Shown one piece after another: positions 1 through 7,462 of a DNA stretch of 64,000 nucleotides; within the stretch, counting starts at the first letter, position 1; each line of letters starts with the position of its first letter. The stretch spans positions 372,001-436,000 of the forward strand of contig CALNZX010000001.1 of the NCBI GenBank assembly GCA_942491105.1. Reading direction: 5' to 3'. The stretch is from JBBEAM01 sp942491105. Its GTDB lineage: Bacteria > Pseudomonadota > Alphaproteobacteria > Kiloniellales > DSM-21159. The position numbers and the translations under genes were made by a program. The notes under the pieces were generated by a model, which worked only from the letters and a program-made list of their open reading frames with translations, was not told where the DNA came from and ran no database searches.

Positions 1-848
1 GAGATGATCGGATAGCTGTCGCAGAGCGCGGCCAGGTAGTCGGTCATGCCGGCGCTGTCGAGCGTGGCGTTCTCCCCGGCCAGGAGATAGCTGCCGTCCT
101 TGAAGAACTCGGTGGAGGCGCAGTCCAGCGCCAGGGCGATGTCGTCGCCCGGCTTGTAGCCGGCGGCTTCGATCGACGACATGATGAAGTCGAGCGCCTC
201 GCGGGTCGAGGAAAGGTTCGGCGCGAAGCCGCCCTCGTCACCGACGTTGGTGCCGTGGCCCGCGGCCTGCAGCTTGGCCTTGAGGGCGTGGAAGACCTCG
301 GCCCCCATGCGCAGGCCTTCGGCCAGGCTTTCGGCGCCCAGCGGCATGATCATGAATTCCTGCACATCGATGGGGTTGTCGGCATGGGCGCCGCCATTGA
401 CGATGTTCATCATCGGCACTGGCAGGGTGCGGGCGAAGGCGCCGCCGACATAACGGTAGAGCGGCAGGCCGGAGTCCTCGGCCGCGGCCTTCGCGGTGGC
501 GAGGGAAACCCCCAGGATCGCGTTGGCGCCGAGACGGGCCTTGTTCTCGGTCCCATCGAGCTCGATCATCAAGCGGTCGATTTCGATCTGCTCCTCGGCG
601 TCCATGCCGGACAGCACGTCGAAGATCTCGTGGTTGACCGCTTCGACGGCCTTGAGCACGCCCTTGCCGCCGTAGCGCTTGGCGTCGCCATCGCGCAGCT
701 CCACGGCCTCATGGGCGCCGGTGGAAGCCCCCGAGGGCACGGCGGCGCGGCCAAAGGCGCCGCTCTCCAAGGAGACATCGACCTCGACGGTGGGATTGCC
801 GCGGCTGTCCAGTATTTCCCGGGCGCGAATGTCGATGATCGCGGTCAT
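1..848 (-). CDS. eno: Enolase, partial (C-terminal part beyond window start)
   Basis: Enolase dehydrates 2-phosphoglycerate to phosphoenolpyruvate in glycolysis (cytoplasm). About 282 N-terminal residues lie in the window; the family is about 425 long, so the last third is cut off. Visible are the N-terminal signature DSRGNPTVEV, the mobile loop GASTGAHEA, NGGAHADN, and near the window edge ALDCASTEFF, which carries a Mg-binding Asp. The ATG at 848 gives the standard family N-terminus, and GGGGAA lies five bases upstream. It is the last visible gene of the minus-strand run secG, pyrG, kdsA, dinB-like, eno, an order common in alphaproteobacteria. The frame is open throughout the visible part. 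Confidence 0.97.
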   Translation of the reverse strand, partial: MTAIIDIRAREILDSRGNPTVEVDVSLESGAFGRAAVPSGASTGAHEAVELRDGDAKRYGGKGVLKAVEAVNHEIFDVLSGMDAEEQIEIDRLMIELDGTENKARLGANAILGVSLATAKAAAEDSGLPLYRYVGGAFARTLPVPMMNIVNGGAHADNPIDVQEFMIMPLGAESLAEGLRMGAEVFHALKAKLQAAGHGTNVGDEGGFAPNLSSTREALDFIMSSIEAAGYKPGDDIALALDCASTEFFKDGSYLLAGENATLDSAGMTDYLAALCDSYPII

Positions 849-923
849 GTAGGTTCCCCAAAGCTGCTGTGAAAGTCGGCGCAGGAACTAGCATGCCGGA
901 AGAAGGACGACAACGGGAAGACG

Positions 924-1481
924 CTAGTCCTCCGGCCAGGCCCCCTCCTTGTAGCGCAGGGCGAGCGGATCGACGCCGTAGCCGAGAAAGAAATCGTCGA
1001 GCTGGGGCGGCGCGACGGAGGTATCGGACAGCATGGCATGCACCTGGCCGCGGTGATGCACCTGATGCTGCGCCAGATGCGCGATGACATCGGGCAGCGG
1101 CTCGTGAAACACCACGCCGCCGGGCCGGATGAAGCGAATCTCGCGCTCGAGGTCCGCCTCGGCCAGGCCATCGCAGTGCGCGACGAAGCGCTTGTCTTGC
1201 TGGCGCTGGGCCGCGCTCAATTCGGCCAGTGTCGCGAATCGCAGGCCGGGATCACGGTTTTCGTAATGAATCTCAATGCCTTCGAGGGCCGAGAGGTAAT
1301 AGTCGTCGACTTCCTGAATATGTTCCAGGGTGAGCGCGATGGAAGGAAAGAAGCTGGACCGCTCGGCGAGATATTCCGCTTCGCTGAGCTTGGCGCAGGC
1401 GCGATGGAGAACGTGATTGGCCCAGGCGTTATTACGGGCCAGGGAGCGGAGCAGCTTCAGGGCCGGGCCGCCCGCGTTCAT
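924..1481 (-). CDS. DinB-family (DinB/YfiT-like) protein
   Basis: A 185-residue protein of the DinB superfamily: four-helix-bundle proteins, usually metal-binding, some of which are thiol-dependent transferases or hydrolases; the substrate here is unknown. The expected His triad is visible: His54 in LTLEHIQEVDD and the HxxxH pair in HLAQHQVHHRG (about residues 139 and 143). No signal peptide or membrane segment is seen, so it should be cytoplasmic. Its ATG overlaps the kdsA stop in an ATGA, so it is probably translated coupled to kdsA and forms part of that operon. Despite the family name there is no reason to link it to DNA repair. Confidence 0.85.
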   Translation of the reverse strand: MNAGGPALKLLRSLARNNAWANHVLHRACAKLSEAEYLAERSSFFPSIALTLEHIQEVDDYYLSALEGIEIHYENRDPGLRFATLAELSAAQRQQDKRFVAHCDGLAEADLEREIRFIRPGGVVFHEPLPDVIAHLAQHQVHHRGQVHAMLSDTSVAPPQLDDFFLGYGVDPLALRYKEGAWPED

Positions 1482-2332
1482 GTCTCTGCGTTGGGAAGCC
1501 GCAGAGGGCGCGCCTTGGCGAGCTGATCGAAGGCCATCAGATCGGCGACCAGGGCCGCGAAATCCTTCAGAGGCACCATGTTGGGGCCATCGCTCGGCGC
1601 GTTGTCGGGGTCTTGGTGGGTTTCCATGAAGACGGCGGCGATGCCGAGCGAGACGGCCGCGCGGGCCAGGACCGGGACGAACTCCCGCTGCCCGCCCGAG
1701 GCGCTGCCCTGCCCGCCCGGCTGCTGCACCGAGTGGGTGGCGTCGAAGACCACGGGACAGCCGGTCTGCGCCGCCAGGATCGGGATGCTGCGCATATCGG
1801 AGACCAACGTGTTGTAGCCGAAGGAGACCCCGCGCTCGGTCACCAGAATCCTGTCGTTGCCGCTGTCCTGCAGCTTGGCGACGACGTTCTTCATATCCCA
1901 GGGCGCGAGAAACTGGCCCTTCTTGACGTTGACCACGGCGCCGGTCTGCGCGGCGGCGACCAGCAGATCGGTCTGGCGGCAGAGGAAGGCCGGAATCTGC
2001 AGCACGTCCACGACCTCGGCCGCCGGGGCGCAGTGCTCACGCTCGTGCACGTCGGTCAGAACGGGGCAGCCGTAGGTCTCGCGCAGCTCCGCCAGGATCG
2101 GCAGGCCCTCGGTCAGGCCGATGCCCCGCCGGCCCTTCAGGGAGGTGCGGTTGGCCTTGTCGAAGGAGGTTTTATAGATCAGCCCGAAGCCCAGTTCGGC
2201 GGCCATCTCGCTTAGCGCATGCGCCATCTCCAGGGCATGCTGCCTGCTTTCCAGGGCGCAGGGGCCGGCGATGATCGCGAGCGGCTGATCGTTGCCGAGG
2301 GTCAGATCGCCAAGGGTGACTTTCCGGGCCAT
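1478..2332 (-). CDS. kdsA: 3-deoxy-8-phosphooctulonate synthase (KDO-8-P synthase)
   Basis: Condenses phosphoenolpyruvate with arabinose 5-phosphate to KDO 8-phosphate, the first committed step to KDO, the sugar that joins lipid A to the LPS core and also occurs in some capsules. Length is 284 residues, the family norm. Cys25 in IIAGPCALES is the metal-ligand Cys of the metal-dependent class (the metal-independent E. coli type has Asn there); FDATHSVQQPGG and ETHQDPDNAPSDGPN carry the other candidate ligands. It lies 12 bases after pyrG and overlaps the DinB-like gene by four bases. Keeping it is notable because lpxD, lpxA and lpxB are missing from their usual place near fabZ in this window. 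Confidence 0.97.
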   Translation of the reverse strand: MARKVTLGDLTLGNDQPLAIIAGPCALESRQHALEMAHALSEMAAELGFGLIYKTSFDKANRTSLKGRRGIGLTEGLPILAELRETYGCPVLTDVHEREHCAPAAEVVDVLQIPAFLCRQTDLLVAAAQTGAVVNVKKGQFLAPWDMKNVVAKLQDSGNDRILVTERGVSFGYNTLVSDMRSIPILAAQTGCPVVFDATHSVQQPGGQGSASGGQREFVPVLARAAVSLGIAAVFMETHQDPDNAPSDGPNMVPLKDFAALVADLMAFDQLAKARPLRLPNAET

Positions 2333-2344
2333 TTCCGTTTTCCG

Positions 2345-3970
2345 CTATACCAGCCGGGCCTGCTCGACCGCCGCCCGCACGAAGGAGGTGAACAGCGGGT
2401 GCGGCTCGAAGGGCCGGGATTTCAGCTCCGGATGGAACTGTACGCCGATAAACCACGGATGCTCGGGCAGCTCAACGATCTCGGGAAGCACGCCGTCGGG
2501 CGACAGGCCGGAGAAACGCATGCCGGTCGCCTCCAGCGTATCCTTGTAATTGATGTTGACCTCGTAGCGATGACGATGGCGTTCGCTGATCTCAAGCGCG
2601 CCGTAGATCTCCGCCACCTTGCTGCCTTCGCGCAGCATCGCCGGATAAGCACCGAGGCGCATGGTGCCGCCAAGGTCGTCCCCGCCGCCGCGGCGCAGCA
2701 CTTCATTGCCTTTGACCCACTCGGTCATCAAGCCGATGACGGGGTCCGCGGGGCTCCCGAACTCGGTGGATCCGGCCTCCGTCAGGCCGGCCAGGTTCCG
2801 GGCGCTTTCGATCACCGCCATTTGCAGGCCGAGGCAGATACCGAAATAGGGAACGCTGCGCTCGCGGGCGAACTGCGCCGCCTTGATCATGCCTTCGGTG
2901 CCGCGCTCGCCGAAGCCGCCCGGCACCAGGATGCCATGGACGCTTTCCAGCTCGTGGATCGCGCCCTCGCCCTCGAAAATCTCGGAGTCCAGCCAGCGCA
3001 CGTTGACCTTGACGGTATTGGAAACGCCGCCGTGGGTCAGGGCCTCGGCCAGGGATTTGTAGGCATCGATCAGACTGGTGTACTTGCCGACCACGCCAAT
3101 GGTGACCTCGCCGTCGGGATGGCGGATCGGATCGGTGACGTCGTCCCAGCGCGACAGATCGAGGGCGCTGGTTTCCAACCCGAAATGCCGGCAGACCTCC
3201 TGATCCAAGCCCTCGCGATGATAGGCCTGGGGCACGGCGTAGATGGTATCGACGTCGAGCGCCTGAATGACCGCTTCGGCGCGAATGTTGCAGAACAGTG
3301 CGAGCTTGCGGCGTTCCTCGACGCCCAGTTCCATCTCGGAACGGCAGAGCACGATGTCGGGCTGGATACCGACCGACTGCAGTTCCTTGACGGAATGCTG
3401 CGTTGGCTTGGTCTTCAACTCTCCGGCGGAGCGAATGTAGGGCACCAGCGTCAAGTGCATGAACAGCGTGTGGTCGCGGCCGCGCTCGTTGCCGAGCTGG
3501 CGGATCGCCTCGAGGAAAGGCAGGCTTTCGATGTCGCCGACCGTGCCGCCGATCTCGCAGATGACGAAATCCTCGTCGCTCAAGTCGTCCTGGATGAATT
3601 CCTTGATCGCGTCGGTGACGTGGGGAATCACCTGCACCGTGGCGCCGAGATAGTCGCCACGCCGTTCCCGGGCGATGATCTTGGAATAGAGCTGCCCGGT
3701 GGTCACATTGTCGCTGCTGCGCGAGGCCACGCCGGTGAAACGCTCGTAGTGCCCCAGATCGAGATCGGTCTCGGCACCGTCGTCGGTGACGTAGACCTCA
3801 CCGTGCTGGTAGGGGCTCATGGTGCCCGGGTCGACATTGAGGTAGGGATCGAGCTTGCGCAGGCGGACCTTGAAGCCGCGCGCCTGCAGCAGCGCCCCTA
3901 GCGAGGCGGAGGCGATGCCTTTTCCAAGAGAGGAGACCACGCCGCCGGTGATGAAGATAAACCGCGTCAT
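2345..3970 (-). CDS. pyrG: CTP synthase
   Basis: Makes CTP from UTP, ATP and glutamine, the last step of pyrimidine nucleotide synthesis; active as a cytoplasmic tetramer. Length 541 matches the family. The N-terminal amidoligase domain (about 1-270) begins with TRFIFITGGVVSSLGKG, containing the P-loop-like SSLGKG. The C-terminal class I glutaminase domain has the nucleophile Cys379 in YFGICLGLQ, the oxyanion loop GGFGERG and the late HPELKS. The start ATG at 3970 gives the invariant family N-terminus; a GGGGG run just upstream may act as ribosome-binding site. Upstream is secG (189 bases apart) and downstream kdsA, the usual alphaproteobacterial order. Confidence 0.98.
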   Translation of the reverse strand: MTRFIFITGGVVSSLGKGIASASLGALLQARGFKVRLRKLDPYLNVDPGTMSPYQHGEVYVTDDGAETDLDLGHYERFTGVASRSSDNVTTGQLYSKIIARERRGDYLGATVQVIPHVTDAIKEFIQDDLSDEDFVICEIGGTVGDIESLPFLEAIRQLGNERGRDHTLFMHLTLVPYIRSAGELKTKPTQHSVKELQSVGIQPDIVLCRSEMELGVEERRKLALFCNIRAEAVIQALDVDTIYAVPQAYHREGLDQEVCRHFGLETSALDLSRWDDVTDPIRHPDGEVTIGVVGKYTSLIDAYKSLAEALTHGGVSNTVKVNVRWLDSEIFEGEGAIHELESVHGILVPGGFGERGTEGMIKAAQFARERSVPYFGICLGLQMAVIESARNLAGLTEAGSTEFGSPADPVIGLMTEWVKGNEVLRRGGGDDLGGTMRLGAYPAMLREGSKVAEIYGALEISERHRHRYEVNINYKDTLEATGMRFSGLSPDGVLPEIVELPEHPWFIGVQFHPELKSRPFEPHPLFTSFVRAAVEQARLV

Positions 3971-4159
3971 GGGCCCCCACTATCTTCACGCTTCATGAAG
4001 ACATCAACCTTGCTGTTGGCCGCCGGGCCGAAAATCGCCCGACGGTCGCTGGAATGCTTGAAAAATTTCTCTGGCAGAGGCCAGGGAAAGCGATGCCTCG
4101 AAGGCGATCTTCGGGAACTTGGGGTGCGCGACTCGGGCCAGGCCCTGCCGCGCGCCGGA
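3971..4159. other. Intergenic region secG-pyrG
   Basis: This gap holds no convincing gene. On the minus strand a short CTGGC-CTCT-GCCAG hairpin followed by AGAAATTTTTC (about 4066-4086) could act as a weak terminator after secG. Nearer pyrG, TTGATG and GATAGT spaced 17 bases apart resemble a sigma-70 promoter, but the -10-like box ends only eight bases before the pyrG ATG, so the promoter reading is doubtful. Confidence 0.3.
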
Positions 4160-4534
4160 TTATTCGACGGGAACCGCGGGCTGTGCCGGAGCCGTCGAAC
4201 CCTCGCCGGCCGGCGCTTCACCCGCCGGCGGCTCGTTCAAGGGCTGCTCCAGCGCGCTGGGTGCCGAATCGATGAACGAGGCGCCGGGCGTCAGCTCCTG
4301 CTTGGCCAGGATCGTCAGAATGATCGAGGTGCACATAAAGCTGAAGGCCAGGATCGCGGTGGTGCGCGACAACAGGTTGGCGGTACCGCGCCCGGTCATG
4401 AAACCACCCATGCCGCCGCCGCCGCCACCGCCGCCGCCGATACCCAGCGCGCCGCCTTCGCTTTGCTGCAGCATCACCACGCCGATCATGGTCAGCGCGA
4501 TCAAAAGGTGTATGACCAGGATTACCGTCGTCAT
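4160..4534 (-). CDS. secG: Preprotein translocase subunit SecG
   Basis: Inner-membrane subunit of the SecYEG channel that assists SecA-driven protein export. The start at 4534 is chosen (MTTVILVIHLL) because it begins directly at the first membrane helix; an in-frame ATG at 4564 would add ten basic residues. Two helices are visible, TTVILVIHLLIALTMIGVV and LAFSFMCTSIILTILA, joined by the family linker MLQQSEGGALG and MTGRGTANLLSRTT. The linker has nine consecutive glycines, encoded by a GGC-rich microsatellite-like stretch at about 4408-4441. The C-terminal tail of about 40 residues is rich in Pro, Ala and Glu. The gene sits between tpiA and pyrG, its standard place. Confidence 0.95.
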   Translation of the reverse strand: MTTVILVIHLLIALTMIGVVMLQQSEGGALGIGGGGGGGGGMGGFMTGRGTANLLSRTTAILAFSFMCTSIILTILAKQELTPGASFIDSAPSALEQPLNEPPAGEAPAGEGSTAPAQPAVPVE

Positions 4535-4664
4535 CGTAACCGCTCTTCTTCTATAAAAAATCATGGCCGGGGCCTAGCCCCGCCGTTGGTCCGCTACATA
4601 GGGCTTTTTGCCGGTCTTGGCTAGGATTTCCCTGCCTTTTGACGCGGGAAATCCAACCGCGCGG
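4535..4664. repeat. tpiA-secG gap with perfect inverted repeat
   Basis: Between the tpiA stop and the secG start there is a perfect nine-base inverted repeat, GGATTTCCC at 4624-4632 and GGGAAATCC at 4646-4654, with a 13-base spacer. A smaller hairpin, GGGGC-CTA-GCCCC, lies at 4569-4581. Neither has a strong U-tract on the minus strand, so they could be a weak terminator or processing site after tpiA rather than a classic intrinsic terminator. Confidence 0.5.
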
Positions 4665-5387
4665 CTAGGAAGCGGCCTGCGCAATCGCCCAAAAGTCTTC
4701 GGCCTTGAGGCTGGCGCCGCCGATCAAACCGCCGTTAACCTCTGCGATTGCAAGGATTTCCGCGGCATTTCCGGGCTTCATGGAACCGCCATAGAGCAGC
4801 GGCACGCCGGCGCCCGCTTCGGCGCGCAGCGCGTCGTGAACCTCGGCGATTTCCTCGATACTCGGTGTGCGGCCAGTGCCGATCGCCCATACCGGCTCGT
4901 AGGCGACCACCAAGGGCCCCTCCCCCGGCGGCCGCGAGGCCCGCAGTTGGTTCAGCACCACATCGAGCGCCCGCCCGGCATCGCGCTCGGTTTCGCTTTC
5001 ACCGACGCAGACGATGGGGATCAGGCCGGCGGCCTGCGCCGCCACCGCCTTGGATCTTACCAGGCTGTCGGTTTCCCCGTGGTCGCTGCGGCGCTCGGAA
5101 TGCCCCAGGATGACGTGGCTGCAGCCGATCTCCGCCAGCAGCCGCGCCGAGACATCCCCGGTGTGCGCGCCCTGCGCGGAAAAGTGGCAATCCTGCGCGC
5201 CCAGGCTCACGCCCCGTCCTTCGAGCGCCTCGGCCAGCGGCGCGAGCAGCGGAAATGGCGGGCAAACCAGCAATCGGCAGTTCGTGGCCGCGCCTTGCTG
5301 CAGGCGGGCCAGGTCGGCGACAAAGTCTTGCGCCATGGCTTTATCGCCATTCATCTTCCAGTTTCCGGCAATCAGTGTCTGGGTCAT
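4665..5387 (-). CDS. tpiA: Triosephosphate isomerase
   Basis: Interconverts dihydroxyacetone phosphate and glyceraldehyde 3-phosphate in glycolysis (cytoplasm). From the ATG at 5387 the protein is 240 residues, close to the family norm. It starts MTQTLIAGNWKMNGDK with the substrate-binding Asn and Lys, then has the catalytic His in HVILGHSERR, the catalytic Glu in VVAYEPVWAIGTG and the phosphate-binding LLYGGSMKPGNA. The frame stays open upstream to 5561, but that extension is unlike the family and is rejected. It is divergent from ppiD, with 192 bases between them. Confidence 0.97.
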   Translation of the reverse strand: MTQTLIAGNWKMNGDKAMAQDFVADLARLQQGAATNCRLLVCPPFPLLAPLAEALEGRGVSLGAQDCHFSAQGAHTGDVSARLLAEIGCSHVILGHSERRSDHGETDSLVRSKAVAAQAAGLIPIVCVGESETERDAGRALDVVLNQLRASRPPGEGPLVVAYEPVWAIGTGRTPSIEEIAEVHDALRAEAGAGVPLLYGGSMKPGNAAEILAIAEVNGGLIGGASLKAEDFWAIAQAAS

Positions 5388-5477
5388 GCCCGCGGCTATC
5401 CTCGTTTCTGTCGACCAACGGCTGGAGATAGCATGACGGCGCGGCGAAAGACCACCATCAAGGGCAGAAATCCAATG

Positions 5478-5506
5478 TTGCCGCTGGCCGGGCCCATCCT
5501 TAAGAT
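5478..5506 (+). promoter_or_regulatory. Candidate sigma-70 promoter for ppiD-trpE
   Basis: TTGCCG at 5478-5483 and TAAGAT at 5501-5506 are spaced exactly 17 bases, each four of six to the consensus, about 75 bases before the ppiD start. This is the only such pair I noticed in the divergent tpiA-ppiD gap. No functional proof; it is a match by eye. Confidence 0.35.
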
Positions 5507-5579
5507 GCCGCGCCGCTATCGTCCCACTAGAGGGGCGTGAATAGAGTCGGCTCAATCTCATGAAGCATCGGCGGGCTAG

Positions 5580-7454
5580 ATGAAGAAATTCCGCGGTATT
5601 ATCGCGAAAGCACTGTTGGTGGTGGTCTTCGGTTTGATCATCATCTCCTTCTCCTTGTTCGGTCTCGGGGACATTCTGCGCGGCGGCAGTCAGCTTCCTA
5701 CGGTTGCAAGCGTAGGCGAGGTCCAGATTACGCAGCAGGAATACGCCTATAATTTCTCCCGCGACCTGAACCGCTTGCAGCGCCAGTTCGGCAGCCGCTT
5801 CACGGTGCAGGACGCCGAAGCCATCGGCCTGCCGCGCAGCGTTCTAGACAGATTGATCGCCGAGCGTCTGTTTCAGGCCCAGGCCGGGGATTTGGGGCTG
5901 GCGCTCAGCGACGATCTGGTGCGCCAGGAAATCCTATCCATGCAGCCCTTTCAGGATCAGCTCGGCCAGTTCAGCCGGGCGCGCTACGATCAGGCGCTGA
6001 GGAACCTTCAGCAAAGCGAGGAACAGTTCGTCGCCTCGATGCGCAGGGATATGAAGCGCGCGCATCTGGCGCGGGCCGTGACGGACGGCATTACCCCGCC
6101 GCGGGCGATGCTCGAGGCGATCTATGCCTTCGAGAATGAAAGCCGGGTTGCGGAGTACATTCGTATTGCCGAATCCTCCGTGGAGCTGGATGCGGCCGCG
6201 ACCGAGGAAGACCTGCGCAGCTATCACGAGGACTACGCGGAAACCTTCATGGCGCCGGCCTATCGCGACGTTACCGCGATGACCCTGACGCCGGAGCAGA
6301 TGCTGGGCCAGATCGATATCAGCGACGAGGATCTGCGCCAGGAATATGACGCCAGTCTGGAAGACCTCAGCGTTCCCGAGCGGCGCCAGGTCGAGCAGGC
6401 TCTGTTCGACGAGGAAGCACAAGCCCAGGCCTTCTATGAAAAGCTCGCGGGGGGCAGCCGCTTCGACGTGGCTTTGCAGGACTTCAACGGCGAGTCTCCC
6501 ATCGACTTCGGCGAGATCAGCCGCACGGAACTGTCGGTCCTGCTGCCCGAGGGCACCGATAAGGCTTTCACCCTCGCGGCCGGGGAGGTTTCCGAGCCCT
6601 TCCCCAGTGCTCTTGGCTGGCATGTGCTGCATGTCACGGAGATCACGCCGGGCAGCACGCCACCCTTCGAAGAGGTGAAGGAGCAGCTGCGCCAGGACGT
6701 GACCATGGCGCGCGCAATCGACGACATGATCGACTTGGCGAACGACGTCGACGACAAGATCGCGGGCGGCGCTTCGCTTGAGGAGGTCGCGGGCTCCCTT
6801 GGCCTGTCGCTCGATACCATCGAGGGTATCAGCCGCGAAGGGCTGGACCGCGACGGCAATCCCGTCGAGGGCCTGCCCTCGGCCGAGCGATTCCTCGAGC
6901 TGGCATTTTCGACCGAGGTTGGCGAGCAAAGCCTGCTGACCGAGAGCGATGGCGGCGGCTACTTCATTCTGCGGGTCAACGGCGTGACGCCGCCGCAGGT
7001 TCGTCCCCTGGACGAGGTGCGCGCCGATGTCGAGCGGCAATGGCTGCAGAGCCAGCGCAGAGAGAAAACGCGCGAGATCGCCGAAGGCTACGTCGAGGAG
7101 ATCAGGAACGGCGCCAGCCTGACGGAGATCGCGGAGCGGGCAGGATTGGAAATCCAGACCACCCAGCCGCTAATCCGCAACGACCAGGGACCCTCGGTCG
7201 AGCTGGTCAGCCAGCTGTTCTCGGTTGAGGTCGGCGAGGCTGTGATCGCCGGCGGCGATGCGGTCCAGTTCGTGGCCGTGCTGGATCGCATCGAGGCGGC
7301 ATCCGCCGACGCGGCGGGCATCGAGGCGCTCGAGCAGCGTCTTCTACAGAGCCTGTCCAATGAGCTCCTGACGCTCTACAGCAACGATCTGCAACAGCGC
7401 TATGGCGTGGAGATCAACGAAGACGCCCTGCAGAACGTCCTCTCCGGCTACTAG
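5580..7454 (+). CDS. ppiD: Membrane-anchored peptidyl-prolyl isomerase chaperone (PpiD/SurA type)
   Basis: Periplasmic folding factor tethered to the inner membrane, expected to act on newly exported outer-membrane proteins. 624 residues: a cytoplasmic basic start (MKKFRGIIAK), one membrane helix (about 10-30, ALLVVVFGLIIISFSLFGLG), a SurA_N-like helical region (about 45-230) and a parvulin domain around residues 265-360 ending in GWHVLHVTEITPG. A second, degenerate parvulin-like segment follows (about 400-480). The start is the only one giving the signal anchor; no strong ribosome-binding site is seen. It lies eight bases before trpE and so probably heads a ppiD-trpE transcript. The length matches PpiD (about 620) better than soluble SurA. 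Confidence 0.9.
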   Translation: MKKFRGIIAKALLVVVFGLIIISFSLFGLGDILRGGSQLPTVASVGEVQITQQEYAYNFSRDLNRLQRQFGSRFTVQDAEAIGLPRSVLDRLIAERLFQAQAGDLGLALSDDLVRQEILSMQPFQDQLGQFSRARYDQALRNLQQSEEQFVASMRRDMKRAHLARAVTDGITPPRAMLEAIYAFENESRVAEYIRIAESSVELDAAATEEDLRSYHEDYAETFMAPAYRDVTAMTLTPEQMLGQIDISDEDLRQEYDASLEDLSVPERRQVEQALFDEEAQAQAFYEKLAGGSRFDVALQDFNGESPIDFGEISRTELSVLLPEGTDKAFTLAAGEVSEPFPSALGWHVLHVTEITPGSTPPFEEVKEQLRQDVTMARAIDDMIDLANDVDDKIAGGASLEEVAGSLGLSLDTIEGISREGLDRDGNPVEGLPSAERFLELAFSTEVGEQSLLTESDGGGYFILRVNGVTPPQVRPLDEVRADVERQWLQSQRREKTREIAEGYVEEIRNGASLTEIAERAGLEIQTTQPLIRNDQGPSVELVSQLFSVEVGEAVIAGGDAVQFVAVLDRIEAASADAAGIEALEQRLLQSLSNELLTLYSNDLQQRYGVEINEDALQNVLSGY

Positions 7455-7462
7455 GCAGAGCG

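Noticed and set aside
2219..3901. Plus-strand open frame of 560 codons opposite pyrG
   Set aside because: Shadow of pyrG and the start of kdsA; no recognisable domain.
3971..3999. CTP-sensing G-tract at the pyrG start (GATAGT then GGGGGCCC)
   Set aside because: Reiterative G addition controls pyrG in Gram-positive bacteria, but there is no leader or attenuator here; the run is better read as a ribosome-binding site.
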